Position numbers and translations under genes: made by a program. Positions 1 through 5,331 of a stretch of DNA of 5,803 nucleotides are shown here, in pieces (within the stretch, counting starts at the first letter, position 1; every line of letters begins with the position of its first letter). This stretch comes from Candidatus Aminicenantota bacterium. Lineage in GTDB: Bacteria > Acidobacteriota > Aminicenantia > Aminicenantales > JAFGAV01. The notes beneath the pieces were generated by a model that was not told where the DNA came from, searched no databases, and saw nothing but the letters and a program-made list of their open reading frames with translations. The DNA lies in the NCBI GenBank assembly GCA_016867615.1, contig VGJG01000129.1, forward strand, positions 1 to 5,803, in the 5' to 3' direction.

Positions 1-155
1 CCTGGCTTGAGGTAGCGGTTCCGGTATTCGGGGCCGCCGGACTTGATGGCCACGCCCTCGAACTTCTCGGACATCTCGGCCTCGAGCTCGGCGACGAGGG
101 CCAGGACGCCCTCCAGGTCTCCGGGCTCATAATCGCGGATCACCAAGTCTTCCAT
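1..155 (-). CDS. GNAT-like N-acetyltransferase, N-terminal fragment (partial)
   Basis: An open frame starts at the ATG at 153-155 and runs off the left edge, giving 51 complete codons. It begins MEDLVIRDYEPGDLEGVLAL and continues through an acidic helix (ELEAEMSEKFEG). A short beta strand followed by 'xRxYxxxDLExVLxLxxEL' is the usual opening of GNAT-fold acetyltransferases (strand beta1, helix alpha1), which move an acetyl group from acetyl-CoA to an amine. The acetyl-CoA-binding motif A (Q/RxxGxG/A) would lie outside the window, so neither the catalytic assignment nor the substrate can be tested. No Shine-Dalgarno sequence precedes the ATG: the upstream bases are a degenerate copy of the GGGACACAATACCTATT repeat followed by an AT-rich hexamer. 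The gene is separated from the upstream tonB-like gene by a strong hairpin and is probably transcribed independently. The family call is by resemblance only. Confidence 0.6.
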   Translation of the reverse strand, partial: MEDLVIRDYEPGDLEGVLALVAELEAEMSEKFEGVAIKSGGPEYRNRYLKP

Positions 156-161
156 TTTAAT

Positions 162-204
162 GCGGGACACAATACCTATTACCCTATTTTCCCGCTTCGT
201 GTCC
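162..204. repeat. Degenerate copy of the GGGACACAATACCTATT palindromic repeat
   Basis: Positions 165-181 hold GGGACACAATACCTATT, identical to 17 bases of each arm of the intact palindrome at 2354-2410. Positions 182-189 continue with CCCTATTT, matching the inner part of that element (with one linking base, as in its right arm). The right half is largely lost. Two short inverted pairs remain: GCGGGA 162-167 with TCCCGC 190-195, and GGACAC 165-170 with GTGTCC 199-204. The element therefore looks like a decayed or half copy. It ends 6 bases from the start codon of the GNAT-like gene and so forms that gene's 5' leader. Confidence 0.75.
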
Positions 205-251
205 AGCCGTCCGGCCTCCGGGAGCGCCGCGTCTCCCGGAGGCCGGGGCTG
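204..251 (-). terminator. Strong GC-rich hairpin after the sigma/anti-sigma/tonB operon
   Basis: CCGGCCTCCGGGAG (211-224) and CTCCCGGAGGCCGG (233-246) are perfect reverse complements: a 14-bp stem with an 8-base loop. CAGCC (204-208) and GGCTG (247-251) extend it by five pairs across a two-base bulge. It begins 17 bases after the stop codon of the tonB-like gene, the usual place for an operon terminator. On the minus strand the bases after the stem (GGACACGAAG) are not a T-tract, so it is not a canonical intrinsic terminator. It may act as a 3' stability stem, a Rho-assisted stop, or a U-less terminator. Confidence 0.55.
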
Positions 252-267
252 AGGTTAGAGGAGGGCT

Positions 268-1281
268 CTATCCCCGGGACGAGGGCAAAGGAGGCGGGGG
301 GGGCTGGGGAGGATCGGGAGGCTGGGGAGCATCGGGCTTTTTCGGCGGGTCGGGGTCCTTTTTATCTTTTGACAGGGCGAACCGGATGGTTACGGTGAAG
401 ATGGCATCCCGGGGCTTGCCTTCTAGGACCATGGGTTCGTATTTCCACCCCTTAACGGCTTCAATCGCAGCGGCGTTGAATATTTCGCCAGAGCTCTTGA
501 GGACCATGACGTCGGACACATTCCCCTGGGTATCAATCCTGGCGTTGATGACGACCATGCCCTCGAGGTTCTTTTCCTTGGCCTCGGGAGGATACACGGG
601 GGCGACCTTTTTCACCAGCCGGGGCGGCTTGATATCCTTGGAGGCTTTGACCGCGCCCTTTTCGAATTGTTCGAGTTTTTTCTGAATGTCGTCCGGTCGG
701 GGCGGAGGCGGCGGCGGGGGCGGAGCGGGGATCATGTCCGCCGGCCCGCTGACGTGGAACGAACAGAAATAGGGCTTTCCGCCCCGGTCCTCGAAGCCCA
801 GCACGGCCGTGTGGCCGCCGACGAGAAGCATCTCCGTGGTCAGGATGTTCTGCGGCTTTTCCTTGACGATCTCGTTGAAGACGACGAGGAAGCGCATGCT
901 GGGTTTTGTCTCGATCATCCGGACGTTCACCTGGAAGGCGCTGCCGTTGAGACGGAAGAAATGGCGGGCCGTGTCGGCCGGCCGGTCGGGCGTCTCCCCG
1001 CCCAGGGTCATGACCGCTTCGGTCAAGAGCGTGACATCCTTGAGGTTGAACACCCTCTTGATCTGGGCGGTCTCCTTGCTCAGGTCGGACTCGGTGTGAA
1101 GATTGGCGGTGATGGTCGGCTGCATGTAGGAAGAGGTGACGAAGCTGGGAGGCGTCAGGGCGGCCTCCCGGCTGCCTTCATAAGCGCGCAGCTTGAGGTC
1201 CAGGCGCGCGCCGGCTTGGAGGGGGAGCGTCGTCAGGAGCGCCGCCAGAATGACCGGCGCCCATGGTGTGGGAGTTCTCAT
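268..1281 (-). CDS. TonB C-terminal-domain protein (TonB-like energy transducer / periplasmic protein)
   Basis: This is a 337-residue protein. Residues 1-25 form a signal peptide or signal anchor (hydrophobic core APVILAALLTTLPL, then QAGA). Residues about 45-180 form a middle domain I cannot assign firmly; parts such as VFNLKDVTLLTEAV and TTEMLLVGGHTAVLGFED recall secretin/STN-type modules. Residues 187-194 are eight consecutive prolines. Residues about 198-216 are a charged helix. Residues 220-302 are a TonB C-terminal domain, with the typical PVYPPEAKEKNLEGMVVI, an I-D-T-x-G-x-V turn, and AAIEAVKGWKYEP. TonB proteins carry proton-motive energy from ExbB/ExbD to outer-membrane transporters; many TonB_C proteins have no proven transport role. 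A lysine/proline-rich tail (304-337) follows the domain, which is unusual. The start is supported by AAGGAG at 1289-1294, 7 bases upstream. The ATG overlaps the anti-sigma stop codon (ATGA), implying coupled translation. Whether the N-terminus stays as a membrane anchor or is cleaved is undecided. Confidence 0.88.
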   Translation of the reverse strand: MRTPTPWAPVILAALLTTLPLQAGARLDLKLRAYEGSREAALTPPSFVTSSYMQPTITANLHTESDLSKETAQIKRVFNLKDVTLLTEAVMTLGGETPDRPADTARHFFRLNGSAFQVNVRMIETKPSMRFLVVFNEIVKEKPQNILTTEMLLVGGHTAVLGFEDRGGKPYFCSFHVSGPADMIPAPPPPPPPPRPDDIQKKLEQFEKGAVKASKDIKPPRLVKKVAPVYPPEAKEKNLEGMVVINARIDTQGNVSDVMVLKSSGEIFNAAAIEAVKGWKYEPMVLEGKPRDAIFTVTIRFALSKDKKDPDPPKKPDAPQPPDPPQPPPPPLPSSRG

Positions 1282-1760
1282 GGTCCTTCTCCTTGGTTTG
1301 TTTTTTCCACCCAGACGAAGGTCGTGCCTTCTTCCCGGGTCTGAAAGATATAAGCCTGCGCAGGCTGGTCATAGATCAGGGAGGATTCGATGATCAGTTT
1401 GATGTCCGAAACGGAAGCGGGGACGCGTCCGTTCCCCTGGTCCCACTTCAGAAGCAGGACGCCGGCGGCGGCCAAGAGACCGGCGGCCGCCGCGGAAACG
1501 GCCAGCCAGCGCCGGCGGAAGGCGGGGCGTTCCGTCCGCGCGGCTCCGGCGCGGCGGAGCTCTCCCTGGACCCGGGGCCAGAGATCGCTCCGGCCCTCGA
1601 AGTCCTCCCCGGACCAGGTCACGGAGCGCGCTTCCTCGATTCCGGCCAAGCCCTCGCGGCACGGGGAACAGCGGCGGATGTGGCGCTCGAGAAGCGCGTC
1701 GCGCCAGAACCGGACGGGGACGAGAGGGATGAGAAGGTCGCCGATCCGACAGTCAGGCAT
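1278..1760 (-). CDS. Zinc-finger (ZAS-type) anti-sigma factor, single-pass membrane protein
   Basis: This is a 160-residue protein. The cytoplasmic N-terminus has the zinc-containing anti-sigma signature H27-xxx-C31-xx-C34 (HIRRCSPC). C4 sits 23 residues before the histidine, about where RsrA-type proteins have their extra zinc/redox cysteine. A basic stretch (RRR 82-84) precedes one transmembrane helix at about 85-104 (WLAVSAAAAGLLAAAGVLLL). About 55 residues then lie in the periplasm, ending with an aromatic-rich TTFVWVEK strand. The expected role is to hold the adjacent ECF sigma factor at the membrane until an envelope or redox signal releases it. Start: ATG at 1758-1760, with GAGGAG at 1765-1770 only 4 bases upstream, inside the end of the sigma gene. 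It overlaps the sigma gene by 8 nt and the next gene by 4 nt. Position, zinc motif and membrane topology agree; the signal sensed is unknown. Confidence 0.88.
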   Translation of the reverse strand: MPDCRIGDLLIPLVPVRFWRDALLERHIRRCSPCREGLAGIEEARSVTWSGEDFEGRSDLWPRVQGELRRAGAARTERPAFRRRWLAVSAAAAGLLAAAGVLLLKWDQGNGRVPASVSDIKLIIESSLIYDQPAQAYIFQTREEGTTFVWVEKTNQGEGP

Positions 1761-2289
1761 GTTTCTCCTCGTTCAAGGCCGCTTTGAGCTTTTTTCGAGC
1801 GCGGTGAAGATAGACGCTGGCCGTCGGCCGCGAGCATCCGAGGACGGCGGCCATTTCATTCGCCGAACACTCCTCGTTCGCCCAGAGATGGAGACACAAT
1901 CTTTCCTGCGGACTCAGCCGCGCCAGGACCGAGGGGCCGAGATCGAGGGCGAGCGGGGCGCCGGGATCGCGAACGACCGTCGCGACCGCATCCTCCTTCA
2001 GGGCCTTCTCCATAAGGGCTCTCCGGCGCCTCCTCCCGCGGAGCGCGTCCCGGCAGACGTTGGCCAGGATGGCGAAAAACCAGTTTTTGAAGCTCCTCCC
2101 GCTGTCGAAGCGGCCGAGGTTCCGGTAGGTACGCAGAAAGGCCTCCTGGCAGGCGTCCTCGGCGTCCTGAAGGTCCATGAGCATGTTCATGCTGAGGGCC
2201 ATCGCCTGTGCGCCGTATTTCTCCATGATCTCCCTGTAGAATTCGACCCTGCCCTCCAGACAGCCCTGGACCAACTCTCGGTCTTCCAT
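1753..2289 (-). CDS. ECF-type RNA polymerase sigma factor (sigma-70 family)
   Basis: This is a 178-residue protein with the two-domain ECF layout. Sigma region 2 spans about residues 5-85, with DAEDACQEAFLRTYRNLGRF (core-binding and -10 recognition) followed by FKNWFFAILANVCRD. An arginine-rich linker (84-90, GRRRRR) and an acidic/alanine linker follow. Region 4 spans about residues 120-172: LSPQERLCLHLWANEECSANEMAAVLGCSRPTASVYLHRARKKLKAAL as a continuous helix-turn-helix, with the recognition helix around 152-166. It directs RNA polymerase to a small regulon that commonly includes its own operon. The gene overlaps the zinc-finger anti-sigma gene by 8 nt, the classic sigma/anti-sigma arrangement. 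An in-frame TAG lies 5 codons upstream of the ATG, which supports the chosen start. No Shine-Dalgarno sequence is visible, so translation may be leaderless or weak. Family call is firm; the regulon is unknown. Confidence 0.93.
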   Translation of the reverse strand: MEDRELVQGCLEGRVEFYREIMEKYGAQAMALSMNMLMDLQDAEDACQEAFLRTYRNLGRFDSGRSFKNWFFAILANVCRDALRGRRRRRALMEKALKEDAVATVVRDPGAPLALDLGPSVLARLSPQERLCLHLWANEECSANEMAAVLGCSRPTASVYLHRARKKLKAALNEEKHA

Positions 2290-2309
2290 CAGGTCGTCAT
2301 TCTATAATA
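2289..2309 (-). promoter_or_regulatory. Possible -10 element and 3-codon mini-ORF at the sigma gene start
   Basis: On the minus strand TATTAT (2304-2309) matches the TATAAT -10 consensus at 5 of 6 bases, and lies 14 bases before the sigma ATG. I find no convincing -35 hexamer 16-19 bases upstream, so a sigma-70 promoter is only weakly supported; an autoregulated ECF promoter is an alternative. If the -10 is real, the transcript would start within about 10 bases of the ATG and be nearly leaderless, which would fit the missing Shine-Dalgarno. In the same stretch, ATG-ACG-ACC-TGA (2289-2300) is a three-codon frame whose stop overlaps the sigma start as TGATG. Confidence 0.3.
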
Positions 2310-2353
2310 CGCCCTGAAGACTGAATATCTTTACAGCTGAAGAACGAATAATG

Positions 2354-2410
2354 GGGGACACAATACCTATTTCCCTATCTCGAAATAGGGTGAATAGGTA
2401 TTGTGTCCCC
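2354..2410. repeat. Intact 57-bp palindromic repeat (GGGGACACAATACCTATT arms)
   Basis: GGGGACACAATACCTATT (2354-2371) and AATAGGTATTGTGTCCCC (2393-2410) are perfect 18-bp inverted repeats. An inner pair CCCTAT (2373-2378) and ATAGGG (2385-2390) follows after a one- versus two-base bulge, with a six-base loop (CTCGAA). The whole can fold as a roughly 24-bp hairpin on either strand. A second, damaged copy lies at 162-204. Size, symmetry, extragenic position and recurrence resemble REP/REPIN or small MITE elements mobilised in trans by IS200-type REP-associated Y1 transposases; no transposase is in the window. It begins 17 bases after the stop codon of the DUF5916 gene and may also act as that transcript's 3' hairpin. 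Confidence 0.9.
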
Positions 2411-2430
2411 GATTTTCAACCCGATTTTCA
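2408..2430 (-). repeat. 12-bp tandem duplication carrying two in-frame stop codons
   Basis: On the coding (minus) strand TGAAAATCGGG occurs at 2430-2420 and again at 2418-2408, with one base between, so the period is exactly 12. The first TGA ends the DUF5916 gene and the second lies in the same frame four codons later. The second unit runs into the GGGG end of the palindromic repeat. Confidence 0.7.
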
Positions 2431-5112
2431 CAGCTGGAAGCAGTAGGAAAACTTGATGAGGAAGACGTTGTCGGGGTGGATGTCGAACAGGTTGCCCGCG
2501 TCGCGGCCGAAGGAAAAGTCGCCCGCGTCGTCGAAGCCCGTCCGGCCCTGGGACCAGACGAGGTAGAGCGTCGAGCCGGGGATGTATTCCCAGCGGATGA
2601 CGAGGTTGGAGCGGAACTGGACGAAGTTGAAGTCCGGCCGGCCGAACCCGTAGGCCAAGCCGCTCGCTTCCTCGGCCGCGGCGTAACAGCCCCCGTCCTC
2701 GTCCCAGGCGAGCTCGCCCGGGCCGAAGAGCCGGTAGCGGTTGTCCCAGTCGCGCGAGCGCGGGTCGGTGATGTGTTTGAAGCGGTCGTACTTCCCCGCC
2801 GAGATGAAGGGCATGCCGTAGAACTGGATGGACAGATCGGGCGTCAGGCTGTAGTTCAGCCGCACCGTCAGCCGGGCGGTCTTCTGGTCGAGGGCGCCGA
2901 AGACATAGCGGTTCCCGGCGGACGTCGCGCAGGCGGCGATGTACTGGAGCTCGCTCCGGTACAGGCCGACTCCCGGGCTGAGGGTCAGCTGGAAGGCGCG
3001 CGACGGCTGGACGGTGACGCCGGCGCTGATGTTCCTGGAGCTCATCTCGCCGTGCTCCCTCATGGATCCCGAGCCGTTCAATGAGAACCGGACGGGCTTG
3101 CGCGAGTCGGTCATCATGTTGCCCCAGAAATTCCATCCGCCGGGGACGCGCAGGGCCGGCCCGCCGCGGAGCGCGCTCGTGGACAGGGCCTCGCCCTGCC
3201 GGCCGATGCCGAACCCGCCGTTCCAGAAATTCTTGAACGACGCCCAGGCGTTGACGTTGCCGCCGTCGAAGATGTTCGCCCCGCTGAAGTCCCAGCCCCG
3301 CCACTGGTTGAAGTTGACGTTGGCGTTGCGGAAGACCGAGAAGGGCTTGGTGAACCTCAGCCCGACCCAGGCGAACTGCATGATCTTGTCCGCCTGGCGG
3401 AGGAAGCCCATGTCGTTGAGCTCGAACCCGGGCGAACGCCAGGTGGCGCCGAAGGAAAAGTTCAGCATGCTGCCGCCCGTTTTACTGAAGCTCAAGCCTC
3501 CGCCGTGGCCGGCGAGCGAGGTCCGCTCCGGGTCGTATTCGATGTGCGTCGCGTCGGGGCGCTGGTAATAGTGGATCGAGGATTGCTGTGTCCGCTGGAG
3601 CGCGCCGGGCGAGCCCTCCACCCGACTGAAGGCCATGTTGAAGGCCAGGATGTAGTTCCGGTCACGCCAGCGGTGGGTGAGGTCGAAGCCGCCGGTATAG
3701 GCCGAGTCGTGCAGGAAGGCGAGGTGCGCGGCGCGGCGCGGGTCGCGGTTCGTCGCGGTCAGCATGCCGCCCAGCGTCGTCGCGCCGCCGCGGAAGTCCT
3801 GCTGGAGGCGGAAGCCGAAGTAGCCCGTCCAGGGCTCGACCGACTGCCCGGACTCGAGGCCGTCGGAGAAGAGCGTGGCCGTCTCCGCGGCCGTGATGCT
3901 CTCCATGACGCCGATCGACAGGCCGCTGCGCGTCTTGCCCGTCAGCTTGAAGGCGGCCAGGATGGACGTCGTCTCGGGCCGGTCGACGAAGGCGGCGGCG
4001 TCGGGATAATATTGCGGCGCCCGGCCCACGCGGCGCGAGTAGAACAGGTTGTCCATGGAGAAGTCGCCGTCCCCGCCCGTAAGCTGGAAATGGAAGAGGT
4101 TGCGCCCCTCGATGAAGAACGGCCGCTTCTCGGTGAAGTAGGTCTCGAAGGCCGTCAGGTTGACCTCCGAGGGATCGGCCTCGACCTGGCCGAAGTCGGG
4201 GTTGAGGGTGAAGGTCATCGTCAGGTCGGAGGTGACGCCCACCTTGCCGTCCAGGCCGCCGAAGAGCGACCGGCGGCTGCCCGTAGCAAAAGGGTTGCCC
4301 GGTTCGGCGCGGAAGAGGCGCTGGCTGGCCACGGCGTAGGGCAGGAGCTCGATCTGGCGGGGGGGGTTGAGGCCGCGCAGGCCGTCGAGCCGGCCGAAGT
4401 TGGTCACCCAGCCCGAGGCGTTGCGCGGAATGAACTGCCACAGGGAGGCCTCGGCCTTGCGGAACAGGCTGCGCATCACCTGGAGGCCCCAGACGTGCTC
4501 GTCCTTGCGGCCGAAGCGGACCTGGGAGAACGGGATCCTCATCTCCGCCGTCCAGCCCTCGCCGTCCAGGGACGTCTTCACGTCCCAGATGGGATCCCAG
4601 CTCGTGTCGGGGCCGTTGGAATTCAGGGAGTCCCGGTAGATGCCGTCTCCCTTGACGCCCGCGGCGTTCACCGAGAAGGCGAACCCGGTGAGGCTGTCGG
4701 ACAGGCTGTCGAGCGTGACCTCGATGAGGTCGCCCTGGAGGGTGTCGCGCCGGGCCACGCGCCGCTCGATCGAGGCGGCCTGCGAGTCCCAGCAGCGGAC
4801 GGCGACGTAAAGGTACGATTCGTCGTAGAGGACCTTGAACTCGGTCTTCTCCGAGGGCGCGGCGCGCTCCTCGGGAGCGAACTGCACGAACCCGCCCTCC
4901 CAGCCGACCTTGTCCCAGACGGGGTCATCGATGCGGCCGTCGATGACGGGGGGGTGGGGGTTGACGTGGGAGGTGGAGTAAACCTTCCGGGCCTCGTCCT
5001 GGGAAGAGGAGGCGCTCGTTTTCGCCGCGGGAGCGGCGGCAGCGGCCGACATGCAAAAAATTGTATAAACCATCATCATCAGAACAGCAGCGCCTATTCT
5101 TTTACAGTTCAT
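2428..5112 (-). CDS. Exported CBM9-like / DUF5916 outer-membrane beta-barrel protein
   Basis: With the start chosen here the protein has 894 residues. Residues 1-27 are a signal peptide (basic MNCKR, hydrophobic GAAVLMMMVYTIF, then SAAAAAP). Residues about 50-245 are a family-9 carbohydrate-binding-like domain (VIDGRIDDPVW, YLYVAVRCWDS, WTAEMRIPFSQVRF). From about 250 to the end is the DUF5916 region, with the hallmark NPDFGQVEADPSEVNLTAFE and TEKRPFFIEG (304-336), FYSRRVG, and a C-terminal part rich in alternating strands (RWEYIPGSTLYLVWSQ near 840), ending KFSYCFQL. The family is large and uncharacterised. A barrel in the outer membrane with a periplasmic CBM9-like N-terminus is the usual prediction, and sugar or glycan handling is a guess from the CBM9 fold. 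A GTG at 5154 would add 14 residues, but only the ATG at 5110-5112 has a spaced Shine-Dalgarno. It stands alone as a transcription unit, with the palindromic repeat after its stop. Confidence 0.92.
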   Translation of the reverse strand: MNCKRIGAAVLMMMVYTIFCMSAAAAAPAAKTSASSSQDEARKVYSTSHVNPHPPVIDGRIDDPVWDKVGWEGGFVQFAPEERAAPSEKTEFKVLYDESYLYVAVRCWDSQAASIERRVARRDTLQGDLIEVTLDSLSDSLTGFAFSVNAAGVKGDGIYRDSLNSNGPDTSWDPIWDVKTSLDGEGWTAEMRIPFSQVRFGRKDEHVWGLQVMRSLFRKAEASLWQFIPRNASGWVTNFGRLDGLRGLNPPRQIELLPYAVASQRLFRAEPGNPFATGSRRSLFGGLDGKVGVTSDLTMTFTLNPDFGQVEADPSEVNLTAFETYFTEKRPFFIEGRNLFHFQLTGGDGDFSMDNLFYSRRVGRAPQYYPDAAAFVDRPETTSILAAFKLTGKTRSGLSIGVMESITAAETATLFSDGLESGQSVEPWTGYFGFRLQQDFRGGATTLGGMLTATNRDPRRAAHLAFLHDSAYTGGFDLTHRWRDRNYILAFNMAFSRVEGSPGALQRTQQSSIHYYQRPDATHIEYDPERTSLAGHGGGLSFSKTGGSMLNFSFGATWRSPGFELNDMGFLRQADKIMQFAWVGLRFTKPFSVFRNANVNFNQWRGWDFSGANIFDGGNVNAWASFKNFWNGGFGIGRQGEALSTSALRGGPALRVPGGWNFWGNMMTDSRKPVRFSLNGSGSMREHGEMSSRNISAGVTVQPSRAFQLTLSPGVGLYRSELQYIAACATSAGNRYVFGALDQKTARLTVRLNYSLTPDLSIQFYGMPFISAGKYDRFKHITDPRSRDWDNRYRLFGPGELAWDEDGGCYAAAEEASGLAYGFGRPDFNFVQFRSNLVIRWEYIPGSTLYLVWSQGRTGFDDAGDFSFGRDAGNLFDIHPDNVFLIKFSYCFQL

Positions 5113-5117
5113 GGTGT

Positions 5118-5122
5118 TCCTC
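5118..5122 (-). promoter_or_regulatory. Shine-Dalgarno that decides the DUF5916 protein start
   Basis: GAGGA on the minus strand lies 5 bases before the ATG at 5110-5112. The alternative in-frame ATG at 5134-5136 has GGAG directly abutting it, and the GTG at 5152-5154 has no purine-rich site. Starting at 5112 also places a standard basic N-region directly before the hydrophobic core of the signal peptide. Confidence 0.6.
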
Positions 5123-5249
5123 ACTCCGGTGTTCATCTCCGTTCTCGTTTTCACTTCTATGCCTAAATACCACCGGAACCGGAAAAAGGTTTACTCCGCC
5201 CGTTTTCTGCACCGCGCCCTGAAGCCCGAGAATGCGCGCCCTCTCATCC

Positions 5250-5265
5250 GTATTCCCACGAATAC
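5250..5265. promoter_or_regulatory. Small palindrome in the divergent intergenic region, possible operator
   Basis: GTATTC (5250-5255) and GAATAC (5260-5265) are perfect inverted repeats around CCAC. The site is roughly midway between the divergently oriented DUF5916 and RluA-family starts and just upstream of the candidate -35 of the latter. Its size fits a dimeric regulator's binding site, but no regulator is encoded nearby apart from the sigma factor. A six-base inverted repeat can arise by chance. Confidence 0.25.
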
Positions 5266-5282
5266 ATTTCCTTAGCGGAAAG

Positions 5283-5311
5283 TGGAGACGCGGCCCCGTC
5301 TTTCTTATAAA
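5283..5311 (+). promoter_or_regulatory. Candidate sigma-70 promoter for the RluA-family gene
   Basis: TGGAGA (5283-5288) matches the TTGACA -35 consensus at 4 of 6 positions. TATAAA (5306-5311) matches TATAAT at 5 of 6. The spacer is exactly 17 bases. Transcription would begin near 5318, giving a leader of roughly 14 bases before the ATG at 5332, with only a weak purine-rich GGGAAG stretch as ribosome-binding site. Confidence 0.45.
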
Positions 5312-5331
5312 ATGAATGCGGGAAGCGAAGC

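Noticed and set aside
1390..2307. 305-residue plus-strand frame opposite the sigma and anti-sigma genes
   Set aside because: Both genes beneath it have clear family motifs, and this frame shows only low-complexity antisense composition.
2303..2308. Perfect TATAAT on the plus strand
   Set aside because: It would drive transcription rightwards into the antisense of the DUF5916 gene, with no plus-strand gene nearby; it arises from the AT-rich minus-strand candidate -10.
162..2410. CRISPR array
   Set aside because: Only two repeat copies about 2.2 kb apart, with genes between them and no regular spacers.
2375..3304. 309-residue minus-strand frame that begins inside the DUF5916 gene and runs through its end into the palindrome
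   Set aside because: It is an alternative frame of the real gene, arginine/proline-rich without any domain pattern, and its end depends on the repeat sequence.
3505..5166. 553-residue open frame on the plus strand
   Set aside because: It lies wholly antisense to the well-supported DUF5916 gene, its composition is typical of GC-rich antisense frames (runs of V, R, G, E, A), and it has no recognisable domain.
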